From NCBI GenBank assembly GCA_964017195.1, contig OZ024890.1:51267593-51331592 (forward strand): DNA of 64,000 nt, written 5' to 3'. This document shows, one piece after another, positions 12,301-21,098 of this stretch. Below the pieces are notes generated by a model that did no database searches, was not told the DNA's origin, and saw only the letters and a list, made by a program, of their open reading frames with translations. A program made the translations under genes and the position numbers. This DNA is from Siderastrea radians (lineage: Eukaryota > Cnidaria > Anthozoa > Scleractinia > Rhizangiidae). Numbering within the stretch: position 1 is the stretch's first letter; each line of letters opens with the position of its first letter.

Positions 12301-14424
12301 AACGTCAGAAAACAAAAGGTTTAATTAGCAAAACAATGACTCTGCACGTGCGATACATTTCTTTGCTGTCCTCTGCGAAACAACAACGTGAAATGACCAA
12401 ATTCAAAGTTTTATGTAAAATGTTTACACAAGACAGTGAATTTTCTTTTTCTACCTGAACTGTAACGTCGTCCTTACAGAGTCAGCTCCCGGATTGTTCA
12501 GCTACATTAGACAGATTGGACGAGTTGAAACTATCGCGAACAAGTTTGAAATATTTGGAAGTCATTTTTAAAGTGGCGTTTTCCTTGGTGTTGCCGTCGT
12601 GGTTGCTTAAGCTTTCTTTTCAGTTTACAACGGCACCGCGAAAAAGAAATGAAAGCAGCGGAAAAGCTATGCACTTGACATTGGCCAGCTGCGTTTGAGC
12701 TTCGCGCCAATTTCAATTGGGACAAATAGACATCACAAATACGCTGCCAGGCTTCTAAGCGCTATCTAAGATGGCGGCGCCCGATGATGAATTTTTTGCT
12801 TCTTTGGAGAGGAATTTCGTTGAGATCGGATGCGCTATGGAAGCTCAAACAACGGTCAGTAACTCAACTCAGTGTGGTATGTTTTACTTGCTCATTAGGT
12901 TTGAAATTCTTTATTTTGAATTTTAGCTGCAATTACGATTTCCGAACTTAATCGAACTAAATCGAACGCTAAATTTCGATTTCGTTCGATTTGCTTCGGA
13001 AATCTAACTCACAAAAAAGTTAGTTGTTCGATTTCGTTCGATGACCGAACAGCATCGAATTTAATCTTTCGATTTTCGTCCGATTTCGTTCGATTGAGTT
13101 CGATGACAAATTCGTTCGGTTTTGTTGATACCCCAGGTTTCCGGTAAACTGTTTCATTCACCGCCAATCCACCACAGCTCGATTTTCAAGTAATAAAGTT
13201 TCAGGCACAGCCATATAATAAACTTCTTATAAGTCGGTAAATTATGATCGTCCGGGTGAGTGTAGTCCTGACAAGGACTGTTTGTGGTGACATTGACTGA
13301 CGTTTCGAAAACTTGAGCGGAAGTCATCATTCTGATGATGACTTGCCCTGAGTCTTTCTTGTACGGACCTCGCCTCAGTGTGTCTGTGTCAGAAAGACCT
13401 CGCGGGCAATATCCCGGCCCAGTACGACCCTCGAGCTCGATTAATAAGAAGTAAAAAGTAAATAGACGAGGCAAATTTATGGATCCCACAACTTTGCATG
13501 CAGAGCTCACATTCTAGGAAATCTGTTGATACTATGGGCATTTTGTATTTTCCTTTTTGTAGGGATTAAAAGCTTTTGTTGTCTTGGCGAATGGTTTTAA
13601 TAACGACCTTGACGAACTTGTAAAAGAACTACAGGATCACTCCAGACAAACTGCAGTATGGATGTGTCCAAATAAGGTTGTGCATTTGCTCGTTCATTTC
13701 CTTGTACAGTCACTATTGACATTCATAGTGTTAAAACATAATTTTAGATACGTCTCTCTTGAATGGTCGCAGTTCCCATTGTAGCTTATATTCCGTTGCG
13801 TAATGCTAAGATTTGTTATTGAGTTCCCGAACTGAGTACCATTACAAAATCTAGGAATTATGACCAGCTTACTGATAAACCCCGGATAAATGAAACGGCC
13901 ATCTCTTTCGCCATTTCATCACTAAGCTTGGCTTCTGGAGATTGTTGTTCACTTTTGCAGACCAATCCACAAGATCAGCACCACATTCCGGCCCAGCTTT
14001 GGATCCGAGGTCTATGTTCTGAAATCAATTTGCTCATGGGCTAATAGCCATTAAGATATATATGGGATTGTGGATTTTTCTGTCTTCTTTACAGAAAACC
14101 TTCGTCAGTACGCATGTGTGTTTAAGTCAACACTCTGCACACTTTCATATAATGTTGTCGATTAAATCTTAGACCATTAAGACCGAGCTAGTTACTTGGC
14201 TCGCGTGTTTTCATTGGTCGTTTGAAGCCTTTGTGTCATTTGAAATGACAAATGAAGTCTTCCGAGGCAACCGTCCGTTTACAGTGCGTTTATACTATGT
14301 AAAACTGTAAAAATAATTTTATTTTGTATTATTTATTTTTATTCTGCAGGTGAAATTTGTAAATGATCTTCCTATAAACGTATTTGGCAAGATCGATAGA
14401 CGTAAACTGGAGAATGAGAAATGA
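1..14424 (+). CDS. Copy 1: ACSM-type acyl-CoA synthetase-like gene, 5' end outside window
   Basis: Eight exons join in frame: 1-308, 2529-2612, 4327-4428, 4791-4842, 5804-5879, 6957-7041, 13563-13676 and 14350-14424. They give about 297 codons ending in TGA. All internal introns start GT and end AG, and phases match at every junction. The product resembles the C-terminal half of medium-chain acyl-CoA synthetases, which activate a carboxylic acid with ATP and then load it on CoA. Visible motifs in order: GGEP block, YGLSEM (the YGxTE position), TGD split across two exons, GRADD hinge region, and the C-terminal FGKIDRRKL with the catalytic-type lysine. The ATP-binding P-loop exon must lie left of the window. 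Oddities: the hinge glycine position reads NMLNI, and the exon at 6957 is four residues shorter than its paralogue in gene D. Membership in the ANL superfamily is firm; substrate is unknown. Confidence 0.87.
309..2528 (+). other. Copy 1 intron b-c
   Basis: No coding exon is seen on either strand. It contains the 140-bp MITE at 2107-2246. The first and last parts are alignable with copy 2's shorter intron (36505-36865), so most of the extra length was gained in copy 1 or lost in copy 2. Confidence 0.6.
2107..2246. repeat. 140-bp MITE with TTACTAACT/AGTTAGTAA ends
   Basis: Terminal inverted repeats TTACTAACT (2107-2115) and AGTTAGTAA (2238-2246) enclose a further inverted pair around ACTGGGGAATAT and TATTCCCCAGT. 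The flank CCATATAATAAAC also precedes the related element at 13222-13452. Confidence 0.65.
2529..2612 (+). CDS. Copy 1 exon c
   Basis: 84 bases, 28 codons, phase 0 at both ends, after CACAG and before GTAAGT. It encodes SVGKPFPGIDIL, matching the conserved G-S-x-GKxxP stretch after the YGxTE motif in ACSM proteins. Confidence 0.85.
3300..3964 (+). repeat. Dispersed repeat carrying a 99-codon open frame
   Basis: It begins near TGGTTTTCACGTGACGTCAT and holds an ATG-initiated open frame at 3665-3964 containing LRLGEVVYVNIFYN and WRDSENWQL. I recall similar frames as multi-copy hypothetical proteins in coral genomes but cannot verify that here. It lies wholly inside an intron of copy 1 and has no counterpart in the shorter copy-2 intron. 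It is probably a transposon-borne or fortuitous frame rather than a host gene. Confidence 0.4.
4055..4229. mobile_element. Small element with 23-bp perfect inverted ends (Penelope-LTR-like)
   Basis: The 23 bases at 4055-4077 (starting TTCGGTAAATTG) are the exact reverse complement of 4207-4229. It interrupts intron sequence that continues on both sides in copy 2. Related pieces occur at 13230-13350, 43714-43880 and 55370-55540. The internal CTGATGATGAC and GTCGAAACGTC blocks are those I associate with Penelope-like-element terminal repeats. Confidence 0.6.
4123..4169 (+). ncRNA. Candidate Penelope-type minimal hammerhead ribozyme
   Basis: Seen: TTGACT (4123-4128) can pair with AGTCAA (4164-4169) as stem I; CTGATGA (4129-4135) is the catalytic core; GAC/GTC (4137-4139 with 4153-4155) forms a short stem II; GAAA follows at 4156, then CGTC. 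Stem III would be the self-complementary ACGT (4159-4162), so it could only form between two RNA copies. Predicted cleavage is after C4163. Hammerheads with minimal stem III are described from Penelope-like retroelements. No test of activity is possible here. Confidence 0.5.
4327..4428 (+). CDS. Copy 1 exon d
   Basis: 102 bases, phase 0 at both ends, after TTTAG and before GTAAGA. It encodes VVDENDQEVPHGTLGRV and KPYRPVGLF, the strand-rich part preceding the TGD motif. The same length is kept in copy 2, gene D and gene E. Confidence 0.85.
4791..4842 (+). CDS. Copy 1 exon e
   Basis: 52 bases, entering in phase 0 and leaving in phase 1. It encodes DDPQETAARFSGDFYVT plus the first base of the TGD glycine codon. 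The acceptor is TTCGTAG and the donor GTTGGT. Confidence 0.82.
5136..5452. repeat. MITE with about 100-bp imperfect inverted ends
   Basis: The left arm (GCCTGCTAATACAAAGG..., 5136-5240) pairs with the right arm (about 5345-5452, ending TATTAGGAGGC), with roughly 80 percent matches by eye. The corresponding copy-2 intron (37935-38342) lacks it, which supports insertion into copy 1 after the paralogues split. Confidence 0.65.
5804..5879 (+). CDS. Copy 1 exon f (TGD / GRxDD block)
   Basis: 76 bases, entering in phase 1 and leaving two bases over. It completes TGD and encodes DVDGYFWIAGRADDIV, the aspartate and hinge region used for ribose binding and domain rotation in this superfamily. The donor is GTAAGT; the apparent TAA after AACATG belongs to the intron. 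Confidence 0.85.
6044..6226. repeat. Near-perfect 183-bp hairpin MITE
   Basis: CAAATTGACGTCAG at 6044 reads back as CTGACGTCAATTTG ending at 6226. The arms are about 84 bases with very few mismatches around a loop of about 13 bases near 6128-6140. A partial relative (TCTGTACTCTTATTGACGATAAA) lies at about 6730, so a larger decayed element may span 6010-6810. Confidence 0.75.
6957..7041 (+). CDS. Copy 1 exon g
   Basis: 85 bases, following ATAG and preceding GTATGT. It encodes NINPFDVESCLKDHPAVL, the C-domain helix typical of ACSM proteins. Compared with gene D it lacks four residues (D-P-F-G) near its end; copies 2 and 3 share this loss. Confidence 0.85.
7293..7490. repeat. Dispersed repeat with GCCTGC/AGGCGGT ends and purine tract
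   Basis: Ends near GCCTGCAAAGCAGGCGGTT and AACCGCCTGCCCGG. A related copy in reverse orientation lies at about 10283-10413. Its interior from 7380 to 7470 is almost pure purine with many runs of three or more G. The six-frame translations of this tract are low-complexity and not genes. Confidence 0.5.
8249..9959. mobile_element. 1.7-kb inverted-repeat element with 7-bp target duplication
   Basis: Arms 8249-8912 and 9287-9959 are inverted copies, roughly 93-95 percent by eye, around a spacer of about 370 bp. Ends are CACAGGC...GCCTGTG. GTGTAAT directly flanks both sides (8242-8248 and 9960-9966), a target-site duplication. Each arm keeps a short open frame ending YLRGIFNGLK, and another of 42 codons starting MRKNR at 9550 on the plus strand. 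No transposase is recognised. Its first 17 bases (CACAGGCAGCCCAAGCT) recur at 62661. Confidence 0.75.
9967..10471. other. Intron sequence between two insertions
   Basis: It holds the second copy of the GCCTGC/AGGCGGT repeat (10283-10413), with small hairpins such as CGGCTTCGCCG. No exon is seen. The open frames across 10140-10461 overlap one another and run through this repeat. Confidence 0.5.
11045..12877. mobile_element. Nested inverted-repeat element, arms about 360 bp
   Basis: Arms 11045-11405 (CCACACTGAGTTGAG...) and about 12517-12877 (...CTCAACTCAGTGTGG) are inverted copies, roughly 85-90 percent by eye. The region 12262-12610 of its right side recurs in the same orientation at 41119-41480 and 52774-53135, so this family is dispersed. 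The interior between the arms carries the cysteine-rich remnant at 11453-11671. Confidence 0.68.
11453..11671 (+). pseudogene. Cys-rich P2X7 C-terminal-domain-like coding remnant
   Basis: ATG at 11453 opens MAALKPYCFEP followed by an acidic stretch, a TAA at 11528-11530, then the same frame continues to a stop at 11669-11671. After the stop it reads FWYTCERCEV and then ECVCCRE. A tryptophan followed by CxxC and ECxCC resembles the cysteine-rich P2X7 intracellular (ballast) domain family that is multi-copy in cnidarians. The in-frame stop and lack of downstream conserved sequence indicate a pseudogene fragment carried by a transposon. Family assignment is from memory of the motif only. Confidence 0.45.
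13222..13452. repeat. MITE interrupted by a Penelope-LTR-like fragment
   Basis: Ends ACTTCTTAT (13222-13230) and ATAAGAAGT (13444-13452) are inverted. Its flank and interior match the MITE at 2107-2246. From about 13231 to 13350 the interior is instead a piece related to 4055-4229, in reverse orientation, giving a nested insertion. Confidence 0.6.
13563..13676 (+). CDS. Copy 1 exon h
   Basis: 114 bases, phase 0. It encodes GLKAFVVL and later WMCPNK. It is separated from exon g by a 6.5-kb intron filled with transposons, whereas the matching intron in copy 2 is 132 bp. The donor GTTGTG is weak but is shared by copies 2 and 3. Confidence 0.82.
14350..14424 (+). CDS. Copy 1 terminal exon i (catalytic GK motif)
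   Basis: 75 bases after CTGCAG, ending in TGA. It encodes LPINVFGKIDRRKL, the A10-type motif whose lysine contacts the adenylate in this superfamily. The stop lies 111 bases before the start of the large palindromic element at 14536. Confidence 0.86.
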   Translation: MKFVNDLPINVFGKIDRRKLENEK

Positions 14425-14606
14425 AGCACAGACGATAAACCGGAAAAGAGCAATTGCAGAAACAGTGAGAAGCTTGTCAACGAAGCACGACGACGAATTC
14501 ATCTATAGCACTTTTTTATAAAATATCGTTTTTAAGAGCCAGTGTCTGTAAATATCGAAAACCCGGCGCCAGTTGTGAAATTTTCAATTTCTTCATATTT
14601 TGCCTA

Positions 14607-14612
14607 AATAAA
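14607..14612 (+). promoter_or_regulatory. AATAAA inside P1, candidate polyadenylation signal for copy 1
   Basis: The first AATAAA after copy 1's stop is at 14607-14612, inside the palindromic element. The 111 bases between stop and element hold only ATAAAA. If copy 1 is transcribed, P1 may supply its 3' end. Confidence 0.3.
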
Positions 14613-16625
14613 CGCTTTAGTGAGTTATTTTCGAAAATACAATTAAAAGTTCCTAAAGCGCTTTAGTTTTTTCAAAATCGAGGAAAGTCTGAAAATCGCC
14701 ATTTACGCTTCCCGCCGCGATCAAAAAAAGAGTAAAATGGTACATTTTCTTTTCGCTCGTACAGCTAAACGCGGTAATGTTTACCGATGTACTTTTAGCA
14801 AATCATAACACCATTCCTGCTCTTTCCAAAACTGTAGTTTATTTGGGAAAAGCTTTTAAATTTTATATCTTTCTAGCTGTTTTATCTACCCCGCTCTAAG
14901 CGCTTCAGCGGATAAGCAAATTTTAGCTAATTTTTAAACCATAGAAAGACCACTGGTACATTGATTTTCAAGTCGAAACTACAATGGTCTTTAAGCTTAT
15001 ACTTCATATTATGCTGTGTGAAAATTTCTTCCGCGGCCCGACAAAAGTGTCCCGTTGACAGATGGAAACGATGAGTCGGTTTTGGCAACGCGACCAATTT
15101 GTACTACAAACAGACGTCACTATAAATAAACCCAACATCAATCAAAAATCAGCTCAGGAAACCTTCTACAGTTCAATAACAGACATCATACACATTGTAA
15201 CTTAAAATACTTTTTATTGTGATGAAAAAACATCCTACCTTTAGGTATTCGTCGTAAAATAGATGCTAAAAGAAGAAGCTTTGATTCTAGCTTTCGTTAT
15301 CCGACACCAAATTAATTACATCTCAACCACAGGTCGAAAAGTCAGTGCAATCATCTGTTCGTCACACAAGGGGTCGTATTTGAGTATTTTCCTCCTTGTA
15401 CTACAAAATAACATGTTTTATAGCAAGGAAATTAACTTATTATCTTGAAAAGTTAACATTCCTGGTACTTTATGCGTTCTTAAAAACAAACATCTGTTTC
15501 CACTCGCTTACATTTGCGTGACAAGAATTCGCTTGCTGCTAAAGCGTTTTAAAAACTGTATTGAAAAGATAAAATGCAGTTTTCAATAGATTAAAACTGC
15601 TCATCATAGGGAATATATCGCAGAATTTGCGTTGACTAGTTGCTGGCAGCAAGGAGGACTTAAAGTGCTAAAAATAAAACAGTGACAGACTAGTGAAAGC
15701 CAGTCATTTGAAATTAATTTGCAGGCAGCCTGTCCAACTGAAATACCCTTGTTCTGAGAAAACACAACAACGTCTAACGTGGTTAAACTTACCAAGGTAG
15801 TTGAAGGATGATCAACTTGACTGTTAGTATTCTGGTAAAATAATAGGAATGTGTTTCTTGCCTAGCTAGTACTAAAAGTTTTAAGACGGCCATGTCAAAG
15901 AGCCTGTCGTGACAAAATTTGTTTTAGCGTGATTGGGGATTGGGGCGAACGCCGGGGAGGGGGTGGGGCTAAGGGGAAGGTAGGGCTTTCGGAGAGAAAA
16001 ATATGCAGGTGTTACACTAAAGGCTACATTACTGAACTGATATGAATAAAGAAAGTTACAAGGCACATTGATATTTTTGTCTGTATTCCCGTTGTTATTT
16101 TTATAATAACGTCAATCGACAATGATCCCTTAACCAGTGAAATAAACAAAATTTATATTTTAAAAAATCTATTTGTATACATATAGTCTGCCAGACTAAC
16201 TGTTTTACTGTAACCTGAATCGAAAGTAAGAAATAACTTGTATAAAATCATTAAAACCCCTTCATGTTGCTGTAATATTTGTTTTTCGGCCCACGGCATG
16301 AGCTTTACAAATCAATCTTGCAGTGTCATTGTGTGGTCTTGTTAAATTTACTCCACAGAGCAACTACAACAATCTACTAATTCTTAAAGAAGAGAAATGT
16401 AGGGTACATTCCTCCGTACTGGGGGGGTTGGTACTTGAAGTTCCAAGGCAACCCCACCTTTAGCTTTTATATTTCATTGCTTTTAACTAAGGCACACAGA
16501 GCGTACTGATCGACAACAATAGGGTGGGTGATATGAGGGAAGGTGTCTCTGTCTGTAGAGAAGTTAACTTGCTCTTCTACCGCGAGCACATCTTGCTCCG
16601 TCGCCTGCACTTCTTGCTGACAACC

Positions 16626-16790
16626 TTACGCTACCAAACGAGGGAAGAAGGATAAAATTTGCTGGGCCGATACAATTTCTGTTACGGCAAACAGCTTGTT
16701 ACCATTTGGACCGCGAGCTCGATGCATTTCTTTGGCGCAACATCGGGGTCTACTTTCTTCCCGGTGCCAGTTAAGACTTCTGCGCATCCC
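16626..16790 (-). pseudogene. Mirror copy of the P1 transposon ORF end
   Basis: Minus-strand frame with ARGPNGNKLFAVTE and QQILSFFPRL, homologous to the plus-strand remnant at 17680-17800. It preserves the stretch that the other arm lost at its frameshift, so the two arms decayed independently. Confidence 0.45.
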
Positions 16791-17488
16791 TAAATCTTTC
16801 AGCCTCAGGCCCGGTCGTCCTTGTAGCCTTGGTCGTTGTCGGCTGACACATACGAGGCTGGGACTTGTAACGAAGGCACAAGGCCTGTACCTTCCTGAAG
16901 GTGAGAGGCGTACTCCTGTTTTGCAAGGTCTAAGATGCAATACTTTTCAGGGGACAGCTCGCAGGCTTCCAGGGAAAGGTGCCGTTCAATAGTAGAGTCG
17001 TTGGAACACACGTACACAGCCCTCTGGTGGACAAGAGAACAAATCTCCAGTACTGGGCAAAGCAGGAGCCCTACGAACTTGAGGAACATCGGTTGTTTCT
17101 GTGTTGGATTGCCTAGGCTGCCTGACCGTGGATATCGTTTTAAAATGACCGTTTGAAAACGGAGCGGAGAACCAACTTTAGTTTACATCTGAGATAAAAA
17201 AAAAAACAATTTTAGATTAAATTACTGTACCAATGGTAAAGAATAAGTAATTTAAATAACAGAGTGCGAAAAATTGAAATGTCATTGGAGTGCCATCCAA
17301 GGTCCCTTTCCTTGTACACCCCAGGGTAAAACGTTGCTTGACTTTGAATTTATAAAGACTTTTCTGTATGAAATTTCATCTCAAAATTCGTTTTCTCGTA
17401 AATAAAACAGTTATAGAGCCCTTTACTACCAATATACTACCTTTCTAAAATCATAAAATAACAAACGTAAAGCAACTGACCTGTATTT

Positions 17489-17939
17489 TTGTCCACCACA
17501 AAACGCTTTCCTGAAACAATGCCATACGCTCGCCATACCACATTTAGTTCCCCATCGCCAAACTCGAAATTGTGCAATTGTTTATTCCAAGGAATAATAA
17601 ATTCAAAGTCAGGCAACGTTTTACCTACGTCTTACCTAAAAGCGAAGTTTGACATCGGTCAAGACACCGGGAAGGAACTGGACCCCGATGTTGTCGCTAA
17701 AGGCATGCGTCGGGCTCTAGGGCCCAAATGGTGAGAGGTTGTTTGCCCAGCAAATTTCATCCTTCTTCTCTCGTTTGGCAGCGAAACCGTGTCAGCAAAA
17801 GGTGCAGGTGACGGAGCAAGATGTGCTTGCCGTAGAAGAGCAAGTGAACTTCTCTACAGCCAGAGAGACCGTGCTTTCCTCCCCTCATATCACCCACCCT
17901 ATTGTTGTCGATCAGTACGATCTGTTTGCCTTAGTTTAA
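17489..17939 (+). pseudogene. Degenerate transposon ORF end in right arm of P1
   Basis: The plus strand reads DPDVVAKGMRRALGP and then, after a frame shift near 17735, LFAQQISSFFSRLAAK and on to a stop at 17937-17939. The left arm on the minus strand (16626-16760) holds the matching frame reading RARGPNGNKLFAVTEIVSAQ and FFPRLVA. Finding the same C-terminal segment in both arms shows each arm derives from a once-coding element. The protein family is not recognised with confidence. Confidence 0.45.
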
Positions 17940-18429
17940 AGCAGGAAATCAAGAGAAAATAGGGGGGCAGAGAGGGACACTGTCAGTCTAGACTTCGTTT
18001 GCATCTCCATTCAAAATATTGTTTGTAATGGCGGACCAAGTGGTGTTACGTCTTGTCGATGAAAACGACTTCGAAAAGCAAGGGAAATGGTATTTATGCG
18101 GATGTTTCGGGAAACAGACCCGTTGAAAAGTCAGTCTATAAATAACTTTTATTTGTGGAATTGACATATACCAACCAACGCCCTCAGTTTCCTTATTTTC
18201 ATCTTGAGGAAATATAAAAGTTAAAGATGGGGTTGCCTTGGAACTTCAAGCACTAACCCCGCCAGTACGGAGGAATGTACCCTACATTTCTCTTCTTTAA
18301 GAATTAGTAGATTGTTGTAGTTGCTCTGTGGAGTAAATTTAACAAGACCACACAATGACACTGCAAGATTGATTTGTAAAGCTCATGCCGTGGGCCAAAA
18401 AACAAATATTACCGCAACAGGAAGGGCTT

Positions 18430-19390
18430 TACGAAAGAGAAATGATGTAGCGGATGATACGCTGCGACCGTCGAAGAGTCTAAAATGTCACGCGACTAAA
18501 CGACTTGTGGCGGCGAAACGGGGCGGGTATACTTTACTAATCGACTAGGTCAACGGTGATCACGGAGAACGAATTCTTGGCGGTGATTTTATTGACGATA
18601 ATCGAACGTAAACTGAAATACAATGCAGCGTAACAAATGATTATAAAAGAGCTAATAACATTGACATTTAGTAAGGCTAATGAGTCGGCGTTTTACGTAC
18701 ATTCCAATCATATTTGCGGCCTAACAATATTTCCTGTACAAAAACTTTGCCAAAAAGGCATATCAAAAGCGAAACACAGAAATACATTCATTCAGAATAT
18801 AAGAAATATAGCTAGCCAAAATATAAGACTTAACATAGACATAAAAGCTTAAATTCAAGCATAAACCTAGGTATAACGGTACAAAGAAACTTTCCCAAAT
18901 TATCGCGGGAGCGTACTCAAATACAGTACTAAGAAAACTGAACGAGAGAGATAAAATACGAATTTTGTAGAACTGAAAAGCATAGAATTCCCGCACGTGA
19001 AGCCTAGACTAAAGAACATACTATGAGCCCGAGAGGCATTGCATGCCGCTAGAACAGTAAAGATATTAACTTTTTGCGGGAATAAACTAAAATGATAAAG
19101 CTAATAAGACTAGTATAAGAATAAGTAAAAAGCACTTACATATCGGTTCCCGCTTGCCTCTAACAACCAAGGGTGGTTCAAGATCCAAACTTAACAAAAT
19201 AAACTACTCATACACACTTAACGAAGACGAATCCTAACTAAGGGCTAAAGCAACGTGATTGCACATTTTTGATTTAAGAAAGGCGTTGTCTAAGGAAATA
19301 AAGTAGCGAATCAGGTAGAATTAGGTAAAAGGTATCTAATTGCTTAATCAATGGAGCCTCGTTCTGGAGTCCTTTACAAATGATCTTATA
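18430..19390. other. Extra right-arm segment of P1 without left-arm partner
   Basis: The left arm passes directly from about 16260 to 16270, while the right arm has about 1 kb between the matching points. The segment is AT-rich with no convincing reading frame. It is either an insertion in the right arm or a deletion from the left. Confidence 0.45.
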
Positions 19391-21098
19391 CAAATTATTT
19401 CTTACTTTCGATTCAGGTTACAGTAAAACAATTAGTCTGGCAGAGTATATGTATACAAATAGATTTTTTAAAATATAAATTTTGCTTATATCACTGGTTA
19501 AGGGATCATTGTCGATTAACGTTATTATAAAAATAACAACGGGAATATACAGACAAAAATATCAATGTGCCTTGTAACTTTCTTTACTCATATCATTTCA
19601 GTTATGTAGCCTTTAGTAATGTAACACCTGCTTATTTTTCTCTCCGAAAGCCCTACCTTCCCCTTACCCCCACCCACTCCCCGGCGTTCGCCCCAATCCC
19701 CAATCACGCTAAAACAAATTTTGTCACGACAGGCTCTTTGACATGGCCGTCTTAAAACGTTTAGTACTAGCTAGGCAAGAAAGACATTCCTATTATTTTA
19801 CCAGAACACTAACAGTCAAGTTGATCATCCTTCAACCACCTTGGTAAGTTTAACCATGTTAGACTTTGTTGTGTTTTCTCAGAACAAGGGTATTTCAGTT
19901 GGACAGGCTGCCTGCAAATTAATTTCAAATGACTGGCTTTCACTTGTCTGTCACTGTTTCATTTAGGACTTTAAGTCCTCCTCGCTGCCAGTAACTAGTC
20001 AACGCAAATTCGGCAATAAATTCCCTACGATGAGCAGTTTTAATCTATTGAAAACTACATTTTATCTTTTCGATACAGTTTGCCGCTTATAGCAGCAAGC
20101 GAATTCTTGTCACGCAAATGTAAGCGAGTGGAAGCAGGTGTTTGTTTTTAAGAACGCTTAAAGTACCAGGAATGTTAACTTTTCAAGATAATAAGTTAAT
20201 TTCCTTGCTATAAAATATGTTGTTTTGCAGTACAAGGAGGAAAATACTCAAATACGACCCTTGTGTGACGAACAGACGATTACATTGACTTTTCGACCTG
20301 TGGTTGAGATGTAATTTATTCGGTGTCGGATAACGAAAGCTAAAATCAAAGCTTCTTCTTTTAGCATCTATTTTACGACGAATACCAAAAGGTAGGATGT
20401 TTTTTCATCACAATAAAAAGTATTTTAAGTTACAATGTGTCTTATGTCTGATATTGAACTGTAGCAGGTTTTCTGAGCTGATTTTTGATTGATGTTGGGT
20501 TTATTTATAGTGACGTCTGTTTGTAGTACAAATTGGTCGCGTTGCCAAAATTGACTCATCGTTTCCGTCTCTCAACGGGGCACTTTTGTCGGGCCGCGGA
20601 AGAAATTTTTACACAGCATAATATGAAGTATAAGCTTGACAACCATTGTAGTTTCGGCTTGAAAATCAATGTACCAGTGGGCTTTCTATGGTTTAGAAAT
20701 TAGCTAAAATTTGCTTATCCTCTGAAGCGCTTAGAGCGGGGTAGATAAAACAGCTAGAAAGATATAAAATTTAAAAGCTTTTCCCAAATAAACTACAGTT
20801 TTGGAAAGAGCAGGAATGGTGTTATGATTTGCTAAAAGTACATCGGTAAACATTACCGCGCTTAGCTGTACGAGCGAAACGAAAATGCACCATTTTACCC
20901 TTTTTTTGATGGCGGCGGGAAGCGTAAATGGCGATTTTCAGACTTTCCTCGATTTTGAAAAAACTAAAGCGCTTTAGGAACTTTTAATTGCATTTTCGAA
21001 AATAACTCACTAAAGGGTTTATTTAGGCAAAATATGAAGAAATTGAAAATTTCACAACTGGCGCCGGGTTTTCGATATTTACATACACTGGCTCTTAA

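Larger units (their letters stand above)
10472..13137. mobile_element. 2.7-kb DNA transposon with ATCGAAC-rich subterminal arrays
   Basis: Ends C[T/C]TGGGGTATCAA (10472) and TTGATACCCCAGG (13137) are inverted, and TTTCCG flanks both sides (10466-10471 and 13138-13143), consistent with a 6-bp target duplication. About 180 bases inside each end are packed with ATCGAAC/GTTCGAT units in inverted arrangement, a layout common for transposase-binding sites. It contains the nested inverted repeat 11045-12877. No intact transposase is seen, so it is likely non-autonomous or degraded. Confidence 0.72.
7065..13453. mobile_element. Composite nested insertion in copy 1 intron g-h
   Basis: Copy 1 and copy 2 introns align up to ATACACTATCAA (7053-7064) and again from GTAAATAGACGAGG (about 13458). 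Copy 2 has nothing between. The 6.4 kb gained holds, left to right: an unassigned GC/purine-rich repeat, the 8249-9959 inverted-repeat element, the 10472-13137 element, and the MITE at 13222-13452. This gives a relative order of events. Confidence 0.75.
14536..21094. mobile_element. 6.6-kb palindromic element with TTAA target duplication (element P1)
   Basis: Ends are GAGCCA (14536-14541) and TGGCTC (21089-21094), each flanked by TTAA (14532-14535 and 21095-21098). The left arm 14536 to about 16780 is the reverse complement of about 17660 to 21094, with high identity but several indels. One stretch of about 1 kb (roughly 18430-19390) is present only in the right arm. The centre is a loop of about 0.9 kb. 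TTAA targets are used by piggyBac and Kolobok transposons; which, if either, applies is not settled. It lies 111 bp after copy 1's stop codon. Confidence 0.78.

Noticed and set aside
13290..13345. Second hammerhead on the minus strand
   Set aside because: GAAACGTC is present but the CTGATGA core has lost bases, so it cannot fold as a hammerhead.
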